64,000 nt of DNA from Erysipelotrichaceae bacterium. GTDB lineage: Bacteria; Bacillota_I; Bacilli_A; Erysipelotrichales; Erysipelotrichaceae. The DNA lies in the NCBI GenBank assembly GCA_003543215.1, contig DPJD01000001.1, forward strand, positions 325,936 to 389,935. Direction: 5' to 3'. A program made the translations under genes and the position numbers. Positions 49,365-56,554 of the stretch are shown one piece after another. Numbering within the stretch: the first letter of the stretch is position 1; each line of letters starts with the position of its first letter. Below the pieces are notes generated by a model. The model searched no databases and was not told where the DNA came from. It worked only from the letters and a program-made list of their open reading frames with translations.

Positions 49365-49511
49365 ATGTTGGAGAGCGTAAGCGATTATATTGCGACAGGG
49401 GTACTCATTGTTCTGTTGATTGGGACTTTGGCTTTTGTCTTACGCATGTTCCTCCATCATCGAACCAAACGATTGATTGAAGAAGAAATAGAATACTATC
49501 AAGAATGGTAA
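49365..49511 (+). CDS. 48-residue single-pass membrane protein
   Basis: A short gene: MLESVSDYIATGVLIVLLIG... then a basic stretch (MFLHHRTKRLIE) and an acidic end (EEEIEYYQEW). One helix, probably N-out or N-in ambiguous. TATAAT is at 49341-49346 and GAGG lies 6-9 nt before the ATG. It ends 13 nt before the RidA gene, with which it likely forms an operon. Unknown function. Confidence 0.6.
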   Translation: MLESVSDYIATGVLIVLLIGTLAFVLRMFLHHRTKRLIEEEIEYYQEW

Positions 49512-49524
49512 AAGGAGGACATTG

Positions 49525-50064
49525 ATGTTTACCAAAGCGATTCATTCGAATAATGCCCCGAAGGCGATCGGACCTTATTCACCAGCCGTAAAACTCGGCG
49601 ATTTTGTATATTTATCGGGACAACTTCCTGTTGACCCAGAAACAGGTTCCATCGTTGAAGGTGGCGTACAGGAACAAGCGTATCAAGTACTCAAGAACAT
49701 GGAAGCACTTTTGGCTGAAATGAACTTGGAAATGCGTCATATCGTGAAGACAACGGTCTTCATGACGGATTTATCCGGATTTGAACTCATGAATGAGATC
49801 TATTCCACGTACTTTGCGGATCCATATCCTGCACGTAGCACCGTTGAAGTCAAAGCTCTACCAAAGGGTGCTTTGGTTGAAATCGAAGCGATCGTCATTG
49901 ATACACTCCTTTATGAACAACAATTTGCGCAACAACACAATCATGGTGATAGCTGCGGTTGTGGTAGTGAAGATGGCTGTGGATGTGGAGATGAAGGTTG
50001 TGGCGATAGCTGCGGCTGTGGTAGTGAAGAAGAATCATGCACCGATGGTACATGTTGCGGCTAA
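49525..50064 (+). CDS. ridA: RidA/YjgF-family protein with a cysteine-rich C-terminal tail
   Basis: 179 residues. Residues 1 to about 130 are a normal RidA: NNAPKAIGPYSPAVKLGDFVYLSGQLPVDP, VKTTVFMTDLSGF and YPARSTVEVKALPKGALVEIEAI, with the Arg that binds imine substrates. It hydrolyses reactive enamine/imine intermediates. The tail from about 133 has HNHGDSCGCG..., ten cysteines in a Gly/Ser/Asp/Glu-rich context, which could bind metal. The tail DNA holds a 57-nt-spaced repeat (GATAGCTGCGG at 49948 and 50005). GGAGG is 6 nt before ATG 49525. Confidence 0.9.
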   Translation: MFTKAIHSNNAPKAIGPYSPAVKLGDFVYLSGQLPVDPETGSIVEGGVQEQAYQVLKNMEALLAEMNLEMRHIVKTTVFMTDLSGFELMNEIYSTYFADPYPARSTVEVKALPKGALVEIEAIVIDTLLYEQQFAQQHNHGDSCGCGSEDGCGCGDEGCGDSCGCGSEEESCTDGTCCG

Positions 50065-50081
50065 ATGCCGCTTTTTTCTTT
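50057..50081 (+). terminator. Terminator after the RidA gene
   Basis: GCGGC / GCCGC with the stop codon in the loop, then a T run. Confidence 0.85.
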
Positions 50082-50105
50082 TTAGGAAACATTTCAATAT
50101 TTACA

Positions 50106-50111
50106 TACAAT
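50106..50111 (+). promoter_or_regulatory. -10 box just before comK
   Basis: TACAAT ending 5 nt before ATG 50117, which would give a leaderless transcript. No good -35. Confidence 0.4.
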
Positions 50112-50116
50112 AGGGT

Positions 50117-50602
50117 ATGCTTCATACCATTAAAGTCATCAAATACAACCCGAAAACAAAGTGCAGCGAACTGTGGGGCGACACTTGGTTTCAAATTAAA
50201 AAGAAACCTCTTACTTTAATCGAAGATTATTGCAGCAATTATGGTTTGAGTGTATCCGGAAGCCAGTGTGCCATTCGCAAACATCTCAATATCTTACATA
50301 AGGTTCCAATTCTGGTTCATCCTTTATTGCAGTGTTACTTTTTACCCACAATGGCCCCACAACACAGCGAATGCATCTTTTTGAATGCCAAACGTATTCT
50401 AAGCTATCAAGCGCTCAAGTGTGATACTTTGATTGTTTTTGATGATCAAACAACGATGGTCATCCCTTTGGGTTATCGATCCATCAAGAAACAGATCGAA
50501 CGTGCAAGATCCATGGCCAATCATATCCAAATTCAGTACCAACTGGACCACTTAAGTCTTGAATCTTCAATGAACACAGGTATAATGAGAATATTAAGTT
50601 AA
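50117..50602 (+). CDS. comK: ComK-like competence transcription factor
   Basis: 161 residues. KPLTLIEDYCSNYGLSVSGS, LHKVPILVHPLLQCYFLPTM, HSECIFLNAKRI, and VIPLGYRSIKKQIERARSMANHI follow the order of ComK (KPLxIxDxxCxxxG, KxPIxVxPxxxxFFFPT, CxWI, SxxSxxxQxxRxxxxR). ComK activates late competence (DNA uptake) genes in Bacilli. The gene is a little shorter than B. subtilis ComK. A -10 lies 5 nt upstream and there is no RBS. No com operon is in the window, so the role is inferred. Confidence 0.75.
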   Translation: MLHTIKVIKYNPKTKCSELWGDTWFQIKKKPLTLIEDYCSNYGLSVSGSQCAIRKHLNILHKVPILVHPLLQCYFLPTMAPQHSECIFLNAKRILSYQALKCDTLIVFDDQTTMVIPLGYRSIKKQIERARSMANHIQIQYQLDHLSLESSMNTGIMRILS

Positions 50603-50607
50603 ACAAA

Positions 50608-51468
50608 ATGAAAAATCCACTCTACAAACACATCAAAACAACCCTCGTCATCACGATCTCTGCACTCATTGCAGCCATAAACATCAATGTTTTTGTTTAC
50701 TCAGGTAATTTCTTCCCAGGGGGTTTCTCTGGGATATCGGTTTTAATCAATCGTTTGGGACTCCAATATTGGAATATCGATATTCCTTATGGCATCCTTT
50801 ACATCCTTTTGAACATCTTTCCAACCATCTTGGTCTTTAAGTACATCGGGAAACGTTTCACGCTTTACTCCATTCTTCATTTCACATTGGTCAGTATTTT
50901 CACATTGATCTTGCCAATGGTTAGATTGGAATACGATATCATCTTGATCACCATCTTTGGTGGGATTTTCGCAGGAATCAGTGTCGTCTTGGCTCTGATG
51001 CAAAATGCTTCTGGAGGGGGGACGGATTTCATTGCCATCTACGCTTCCAATCGGTATCGCAAACCCATTTTCAACTACATCATGTATGGGAATATGGTCA
51101 TTCTTTCAGTTGCAGGGATCTTGTTTGGTTGGGAAGAAGCCCTGTATTCGATCATTTATCAATTTGTTGTGACACAGGTCATTGAATCCCGGTATGAACG
51201 GTATAAGTACATGGCTCTCAACATGATCACGGAACATCCCAATGAAGTCAGTGCCGCAATCTTTAAAGCAACACGCCATGGCATCACCAAATTATGGGGT
51301 GAAGGTGGATATAGTCAAAAGCCGAAATGCATGCTTTATATGGTGGTTAATGCGTTTGAAGTCAATGATGTCGTACAAGCGGCTAAAAGTGCAGATCCCA
51401 AGATTTTCATCACGATATCGAAGGCTGAGAAGATTATTGGTAATTATTTCTTAAAACCAATCGAATAA
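50608..51468 (+). CDS. YitT/DUF2179 membrane protein
   Basis: 286 residues. About five or six helices (ININVFVYSGNFFPGGFSGISVLINR, ILYILLNIFPTILVF, IFGGIFAGISVVLAL) are followed by a cytosolic DUF2179 domain (residues about 205-286, with ALNMITEHPNEVSAAIFKATRHGITKLWGEGGYS). The family has no settled function, but may carry small solutes. It begins 5 nt after comK with no RBS. TATAAT at 50581-50586 could provide its own promoter. Confidence 0.88.
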   Translation: MKNPLYKHIKTTLVITISALIAAININVFVYSGNFFPGGFSGISVLINRLGLQYWNIDIPYGILYILLNIFPTILVFKYIGKRFTLYSILHFTLVSIFTLILPMVRLEYDIILITIFGGIFAGISVVLALMQNASGGGTDFIAIYASNRYRKPIFNYIMYGNMVILSVAGILFGWEEALYSIIYQFVVTQVIESRYERYKYMALNMITEHPNEVSAAIFKATRHGITKLWGEGGYSQKPKCMLYMVVNAFEVNDVVQAAKSADPKIFITISKAEKIIGNYFLKPIE

Positions 51469-51471
51469 TTC

Positions 51472-51500
51472 TTGCATACAAATAAAAAATATGTTTTAAT
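51472..51500 (+). promoter_or_regulatory. metK promoter
   Basis: TTGCAT (51472-51477), 17 nt, TTTAAT (51495-51500) preceded by TGT as an extended -10. Confidence 0.65.
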
Positions 51501-51504
51501 TTTG

Positions 51505-51643
51505 AAGACTTATCAAGAGCTGGGGTAGAGAATTAGCTCAACAACCCCACACCAACCTACAGCGATGCAAGGTGGTACTGCTAATCCACGATAAGGGATC
51601 CAACATTTCAATGTGAAGCCCTGTCGTGTGCAGGGCTTTTGTT
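51505..51643 (+). ncRNA. SAM riboswitch (S-box-like) of metK
   Basis: CTTATCAAGAG (51509-51519) is the standard S-box start. P1 is closed by CTTATC (51509-51514) with GATAAG (51590-51595). AAGGTGGTACTGCTAATCC (51569-51587) matches the AAGGTGCTAATTCC core with a short insertion. The middle (GGGGTAGAGAATTAGCTC...AACCCC) departs from the usual GGGACTGGCCC. It turns off metK when SAM is plentiful. Confidence 0.85.
51615..51643 (+). terminator. Expression platform of the SAM riboswitch
   Basis: Stem AAGCCCTG / CAGGGCTT, loop TCGTGTG, then TTTG. Confidence 0.9.
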
Positions 51644-51661
51644 TATGTAAGGAGGAAACAC

Positions 51662-52777
51662 ATGAGCCGTAAGTATTATTTTTCATCCGAGAGTGTCACT
51701 GATGGACATCCGGACAAAGTTTGTGATCAGATTGCCGATGCGATCCTAGACGAAGCATTGAAATTGAATCCGCATGCGAAGATGGCGGTTGAGGCAACCA
51801 TTAAAGATGGTGTCGTGCTTGTCTATGGTGAACAGAACTTAGGACCTGATCTTAAAGATGTGAAGTTGAATTATTCAAGAATTGCGAAAGACGTCTTGTC
51901 CGACATCGGTTTGGATGAAGATCAATACAATGTGATCACCTTGGTTGGCGATCAATCAGCGGATATCTTCAATAAAGTCGTGCTTGGCAATGAAGTCGCA
52001 GCAGGGGATCAAGGAATCATGTTTGGTTATGCGTCGAATGAGACGGCCAACTACATGCCTTTGGCCATAGATACCGCACATAAGCTATCTAAACGTTTAT
52101 CTGATTTGAAACGTGAAAATAAACACATCCGTCCAGATGGTAAGACGCAAGTCACTGTCTTGTATGAAGATGAAAAACCAGTTGCCATCACTAAAGTCGT
52201 GGTTTCGACACAACACTCCGAAGCCATCAATCTTCAGGATTTGAAGGACTTGATCTTGACTGAAGTCATCAATAAAGTCATTGATCCAAAATGGTTGACC
52301 CCTGAGACTGAATATATCGTCAATCCAGGTGGCCGCTTCGTCATCGGTGGATCCTTTGGTGACAGTGGCACCACAGGCCGTAAGATCGTCGTCGATACCT
52401 ACGGTGGTATGGGACGCATCGGAGGCGGTTGTTTCAGCTCCAAAGATCCTTCCAAAGTTGACCGTAGTGCGGCGTACTACTGCCGCTATGTCGCAAAGAA
52501 CATCGTTGCGAATGGCTTAGCCGATCGTTGTGAAATCCAAGTTGCGTATGCGATTGGTCTAACGAAACCACTCTCTGTATATATCAACACCTTTGGGACA
52601 GAAAAAATCGACATCGATGCTTTGTATGCGATTGTTGAGAAGAATTTTGATTTTTCGGTATCCAACATCATCCAAGAGTTGAATCTCTTGAATCCAATCT
52701 ATCGTAAGACGGCTAACTTTGGTCACTTCGGTCGTGATGGTTTCACTTGGGAAGTTGTAAAAGAATTAGTTAAGTAA
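51662..52777 (+). CDS. metK: S-adenosylmethionine synthetase
   Basis: 371 residues. Makes SAM from ATP and methionine. SSESVTDGHPDKVCDQIADAIL, AAGDQGIMFGYA, NPGGRFVIGGSFGDSGTTGRK and FSSKDPSKVDRSAAYYCRYVAKNIV are MetK motifs. Two signatures deviate slightly: the first Gly of GAGDQG is Ala, and GGGAFSGKD reads GGGCFSSKD. Length is at the short end for the family. RBS GGAGG precedes ATG 51662; an earlier in-frame start at 51626 would lie inside the terminator. Confidence 0.95.
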   Translation: MSRKYYFSSESVTDGHPDKVCDQIADAILDEALKLNPHAKMAVEATIKDGVVLVYGEQNLGPDLKDVKLNYSRIAKDVLSDIGLDEDQYNVITLVGDQSADIFNKVVLGNEVAAGDQGIMFGYASNETANYMPLAIDTAHKLSKRLSDLKRENKHIRPDGKTQVTVLYEDEKPVAITKVVVSTQHSEAINLQDLKDLILTEVINKVIDPKWLTPETEYIVNPGGRFVIGGSFGDSGTTGRKIVVDTYGGMGRIGGGCFSSKDPSKVDRSAAYYCRYVAKNIVANGLADRCEIQVAYAIGLTKPLSVYINTFGTEKIDIDALYAIVEKNFDFSVSNIIQELNLLNPIYRKTANFGHFGRDGFTWEVVKELVK

Positions 52778-52785
52778 TATCGATT

Positions 52786-52813
52786 AACACCTCTGTGAAT
52801 GAGGTGTTTTTTT
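52786..52813 (+). terminator. Terminator of metK
   Basis: AACACCTC / GAGGTGTT with loop TGTGAAT and a T run. Confidence 0.92.
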
Positions 52814-52824
52814 ATCTGTAATAC

Positions 52825-52851
52825 ACAAAAAAAGGAAGTTGATCTTCCTTT
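52825..52851 (-). terminator. Terminator of the MacB-type operon (minus strand)
   Basis: AAAGGAAG / CTTCCTTT, loop TTGAT; a run of A on the plus strand gives the minus-strand T run. Confidence 0.8.
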
Positions 52852-54013
52852 ATTCGAAACGAAGTGCTTCGACGGGTTCTAATTTACTGGCGGTATACGC
52901 AGGATAGAGACCGAACACAACCCCAATCGTCAAAGAGAAGACAAGGGAGAGTAAGACGGCATCCAAGCCCAAGATGACATTGAAATCAGTGATATAGGTG
53001 ATAAGCAGTGTCCCTAAGTAACTGATGGCTAATCCAAGAACGCCACCCAAACTGGTGATGATCACGGCTTCAATTAAGAACTGTGCCAAGATCTGGGATT
53101 GACGTGCACCTAAGGCTTTGCGGATCCCAATCTCTTTGGTTCGCTCACGCACCGTAACCAACATGATGTTCATGATGCCAATGCCACCAACAATCAAGGA
53201 GATCGATGCGATACCCGATAAGAGGGTCGTAAGCAAGGCCATCAAGGTATCCAGGACCCCTAAGATTTGTGTTTGTGAGAAAGCACGATAGCTGTTCTCT
53301 GACGGCATGATCGTCTCAAGATAGGTGAGGACGCGACTCAAGGTCAAGTCCACCGTATCCTCGGATTCCGCTTCGATGTAGAAGGTTTTATTACGTGTAT
53401 TGAAGCCACTCATGCGACTTGCGAAACGCATGGGGACATAGACCATCATGTCATTGTCACCACTGAAATTGGTTCCACGTTCTTCCGCAACCCCAACGAC
53501 GGTGAAGGGCATCCCTTTTATCATCAAGGTTGAACCAATGACTTCTTTGTTCGGGAGGAGTAGACCAGGAATCTTTGAACCCAAGACAACCACAGGTGAA
53601 TCATAGACTAAATCATAAGTGTTCAAGAAACGACCGGTTGTCATGTCCAGACTGTTGATCGAAGCGTACTTATCGTTCACACCACTGATGGACACATCCA
53701 CACTTTGGCCTTCTATCGTATAACTGACTTGTGAAGAGACCAATTGTGAATAATTCTTGATAAGTGCGGCTTCCTGGATGTTGTCGATCCAATCATTGGG
53801 TAGACTGCCTTCGCGGTCGGTGATGTTCACAAAGATCAGATTGGACCCGATACCACGGATTTGGTTTGCCGCTTCTTCACGGGCGCTGTTTCCCAAAGAC
53901 ATGAGTAAGATAACCGAAGATACCCCAATGATGACCCCTAAGGTCGTCAAGAGGGCACGAATCTTATGCGCCAATACGGAACGTATGGCAATCGCGAAGT
54001 ACTCTTTAAGCAT
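52850..54013 (-). CDS. ABC transporter permease, MacB/FtsX type
   Basis: 387 residues. An N-terminal helix (IRALLTTLGVIIGVSSVILLM), a large outside MacB periplasmic-core domain (about 50-240), and three C-terminal helices with GGIGIMNIMLVTVRERTKEIGIRKALGA, the FtsX signature. It works with the ATPase and membrane fusion protein genes upstream to export peptides, lipids or drugs. The start is the ATG at 54013, which overlaps the ATPase stop by 8 nt (ATGCTTAA), with GAGGTG upstream. Confidence 0.93.
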   Translation of the reverse strand: MLKEYFAIAIRSVLAHKIRALLTTLGVIIGVSSVILLMSLGNSAREEAANQIRGIGSNLIFVNITDREGSLPNDWIDNIQEAALIKNYSQLVSSQVSYTIEGQSVDVSISGVNDKYASINSLDMTTGRFLNTYDLVYDSPVVVLGSKIPGLLLPNKEVIGSTLMIKGMPFTVVGVAEERGTNFSGDNDMMVYVPMRFASRMSGFNTRNKTFYIEAESEDTVDLTLSRVLTYLETIMPSENSYRAFSQTQILGVLDTLMALLTTLLSGIASISLIVGGIGIMNIMLVTVRERTKEIGIRKALGARQSQILAQFLIEAVIITSLGGVLGLAISYLGTLLITYITDFNVILGLDAVLLSLVFSLTIGVVFGLYPAYTASKLEPVEALRFE

Positions 54014-54689
54014 GGTTCTGCACCTCGTCTTGAATGACTTTGCCATCCCTTAGGGTGATGATGCGATTGGTGTTCTTCGCTACTTCCAAATCATGGGTGA
54101 TGATGATGACGGTCTTACCACTTTGATTCAACTTCTTCAATTGATTCAAAACTTCGTGACCCGTTGCTGTATCCAAGGCACCCGTGGGTTCATCCGCTAA
54201 GATGATGGCGGGATTGTTTGCCAGTGCACGTGCGATGGAGACACGTTGTTGTTGACCTCCGGAGAGTTCAGTCGGTTTGTGATCCATGCGATCCCCTAAA
54301 CCAACAAGATTCAAGAGTTCTTCTGCCTTTTCCTCACGTTTTTGTTTCGGTAATTTGGCATAGGTCATCGGCATCATCACATTTTCAATCGCTGTGAAAT
54401 TGTTTAAAAGATTGAACTGTTGGAAAACGAAACCAATCTGTTGGTTGCGTATGTCTGCGAGCTCATCTTGATCGTAATCTTTAATCGAAATCTTATTCAA
54501 TTCATACAAGCCATCCGTGACCACATCGAGACAACCAATGATGTTCATAAGTGTGGATTTGCCGCTGCCAGAGGGTCCGACAATCGCAACCATTTCACCT
54601 TCATTGATGTTGATGTCGATGCCATCCAAGGCTTTGACGACGTTATCGCCCATGAGATAACGTTTCGTTACGTTTTCTAGACGGATCAT
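54006..54689 (-). CDS. ABC transporter ATPase, MacB/LolD type
   Basis: 227 residues. Walker A GPSGSGKSTL, Q-loop FVFQQFNLL, signature LSGGQQQRVSIARAL, Walker B IILADEPTGALD and the H-loop TH. It powers the permease encoded downstream; it overlaps that gene by 8 nt and the fusion-protein gene by 4 nt. Confidence 0.96.
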   Translation of the reverse strand: MIRLENVTKRYLMGDNVVKALDGIDININEGEMVAIVGPSGSGKSTLMNIIGCLDVVTDGLYELNKISIKDYDQDELADIRNQQIGFVFQQFNLLNNFTAIENVMMPMTYAKLPKQKREEKAEELLNLVGLGDRMDHKPTELSGGQQQRVSIARALANNPAIILADEPTGALDTATGHEVLNQLKKLNQSGKTVIIITHDLEVAKNTNRIITLRDGKVIQDEVQNHA

Positions 54690-56014
54690 TGGTTGGCTAT
54701 GATTGGGAAGAGGGAAGTCTTTTCAATGATGAGGACTTCTTGTCCTTCCAAATCGGCTCCGATCACTTCAACGAAAAATGCATCGGCTAAACCAGTTTCA
54801 ACGGGCAAATAATATTCTGATTGAGGACGACGACTGTTTTCAAGCCATTCTGCGGATACGAGATAGCGCTGTGTGCCTTCGGTTACGATGGCTTCAAATG
54901 GTACGATTAAGATATTTTCTTTGGTGTTGGTCACAATGGAAGCACTGCCGCTCATGCCTAAGAAGACACTTGCATCGGCCTCATCGAATTCAAGAGTTAC
55001 AGGATAGGTAGTATAGTCAAGATTTGTGTTGCCGACATAGGCGATCTTATCGATTGATCCTTCGAAATGACGATCGATGGCTTCGATATAGATATCAGCG
55101 GATTGACCAAGGGAAAGTTTATGGATATCGGTTTCCGTGATATCGACGGTCAATTCCAATGCGTCTGGATCCGCAATGACGAAACCTGTACTCAAACCAC
55201 TCGGGATGGAAGTGACGATACCATCTCGTGTTGCGACGACTTTCACATTGGTTTTTAAGCTGGATTGGTATTCACCCAGTTTTTGATTCTTATTTACGGT
55301 ATCACCGATTTTAACGTCAAGTTTAGTTAAACTGCCATCGATGGTGACACGTGTTTCTTGAGCAGCTTCCAATTTGCCATGGACATAATAATCACCATAG
55401 CCTTCTAACTGCATCTTGCTAACGGCACTCATACCAACACGAACCTTTGTTGTATCACCATCAAAGCTAAGTGTCACACCAAAGGTACTTTGAGGACCCA
55501 TGATTGTTGCGACTTGATTGATCTTGGTTACAGATCCGTAAAAGGTCTGATCGGTTGCGGACACATAGACTTCAGCATATTGACCCAGTGAGACACGTTT
55601 AAGTTCGGTTTCGGGGACTTGAATGACCATTTTATACTGATTTGAACCAGCAATCGTCAAGGTTGAACCCAAAGCGCTTGGCACTTCAGTCACGACGCCA
55701 CTGACAGGGGCATACAAGCTGTTGGTGCTGGATTGGCGTGTGTATTCACCCAAGATATCCCCTTTAGCTACGACATCGCCTAACGCGACAAGCGTGTCTG
55801 TGACACTGCCATTGAGTTTGATGCGATCTTCATTGGAAGAGGTGAGTTTACCAGTTGCCAAGGCTAAGAGTTCGATCTTTCCCTTTTCAATGGTATAGGT
55901 TTTTACATCAGTGGGGGCTTGATTTCTGAAGCTTGTAAAGATAACGACAAGCACTAAAATTAAGACAGCTATTGCAATCCAAATGGACTTGCGACTTTTT
56001 TTATTCTTTTTCAT
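54686..56014 (-). CDS. Membrane fusion protein (HlyD/MacA-like) of the ABC exporter
   Basis: 442 residues. One N-terminal helix (SIWIAIAVLILVLVVIFTSF), then two lipoyl-like halves (VALGDVVAKGDILGEYT and KIGDTVNKNQKLGEYQS) and two or more beta-barrel repeats (GQYAEVYVSATDQTFYGSV, GQSADIYIEAIDRHFEGSI). The duplicated half-motifs mean an unusually long adaptor. It would sit outside the membrane of a Gram-positive-type cell and bind substrate. ATG 56014 has AAGGA 8 nt upstream; it overlaps the marR stop region. Confidence 0.88.
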   Translation of the reverse strand: MKKNKKSRKSIWIAIAVLILVLVVIFTSFRNQAPTDVKTYTIEKGKIELLALATGKLTSSNEDRIKLNGSVTDTLVALGDVVAKGDILGEYTRQSSTNSLYAPVSGVVTEVPSALGSTLTIAGSNQYKMVIQVPETELKRVSLGQYAEVYVSATDQTFYGSVTKINQVATIMGPQSTFGVTLSFDGDTTKVRVGMSAVSKMQLEGYGDYYVHGKLEAAQETRVTIDGSLTKLDVKIGDTVNKNQKLGEYQSSLKTNVKVVATRDGIVTSIPSGLSTGFVIADPDALELTVDITETDIHKLSLGQSADIYIEAIDRHFEGSIDKIAYVGNTNLDYTTYPVTLEFDEADASVFLGMSGSASIVTNTKENILIVPFEAIVTEGTQRYLVSAEWLENSRRPQSEYYLPVETGLADAFFVEVIGADLEGQEVLIIEKTSLFPIIANQ

Positions 56015-56471
56015 GTTCTGTTCCTTCATCTAGACTTAGATGGCAATAAGCTACGATACGATCCAAAATGCGATTGAAAAGCTCACTGTCCTCTGGACCC
56101 AAATAATCTGCCATTTCCTTAAGTCCCACCTCAAAGGCTTTTGAGCCTTGTTTTAGAATATCTTTTCCACGTTCGGAAAGTTGAATCAAGCTTGAACGCT
56201 TGTCATTGGGATCTTTGATCCGTTCAATGAGTTCATTCTTTTCTAAGGCATTGATCAATTGCGTTGTGGCAGGTGCACTCACATGATAGCTTTCTTTGAT
56301 CCGACTGATGGCAACCGGACCATCCTTTGTGATCTGTTGAATCATGACCAGATGTTGGAAATGTGCACTCTGTGCTTTCATGGCTTTATGCATCAATAAG
56401 CTATCCAATTGGCGTAAATGACGTAAGTTATAAATCAATTTTTCAATGTTTTGCATGGTATTTTTGTTCAT
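56001..56471 (-). CDS. MarR-family regulator of the exporter
   Basis: 156 residues. A winged helix with ISRIKESYHVSAPATTQLINALEKNELIERIKDPNDKRSSLIQL. It is the first gene of the exporter operon and overlaps the fusion-protein gene. It probably represses its own promoter and responds to a toxic small molecule, as MarR proteins do. A palindrome lies over its -35. Confidence 0.93.
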   Translation of the reverse strand: MNKNTMQNIEKLIYNLRHLRQLDSLLMHKAMKAQSAHFQHLVMIQQITKDGPVAISRIKESYHVSAPATTQLINALEKNELIERIKDPNDKRSSLIQLSERGKDILKQGSKAFEVGLKEMADYLGPEDSELFNRILDRIVAYCHLSLDEGTEHEKE

Positions 56472-56481
56472 ATGCTTAAGT

Positions 56482-56516
56482 TTATCACTTCACGCATCAT
56501 TTGCATCAAAGATGCA
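56482..56516 (-). promoter_or_regulatory. MarR promoter and palindromic operator
   Basis: On the minus strand TTGATG and TGATAA are spaced 16 nt. A perfect palindrome TGCATC-AAA-GATGCA (56502-56516) overlaps the -35, with a further GCATC half-site beside it. Confidence 0.6.
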
Positions 56517-56525
56517 CTAAATTCC

Positions 56526-56554
56526 TTAAAAAAACCAAGTGTTTTCACTTGGTT
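56526..56554 (-). terminator. Terminator of the second ABC operon (minus strand)
   Basis: AACCAAGTG / CACTTGGTT with loop TTTT and a T run on the minus strand. Confidence 0.9.

Noticed and set aside
49793..50113. Cys-poor +1 frame reading through the RidA tail, and the His-rich frame on the opposite strand (49895-50194)
   Set aside because: Both are shadows of the Cys-rich repeat DNA of the RidA gene; composition is explained by that repeat.
50560..50610. Single transcript with RBS for the YitT gene
   Set aside because: No Shine-Dalgarno before ATG 50608; whether it uses the TATAAT at 50581 or reads through from comK cannot be settled from sequence.
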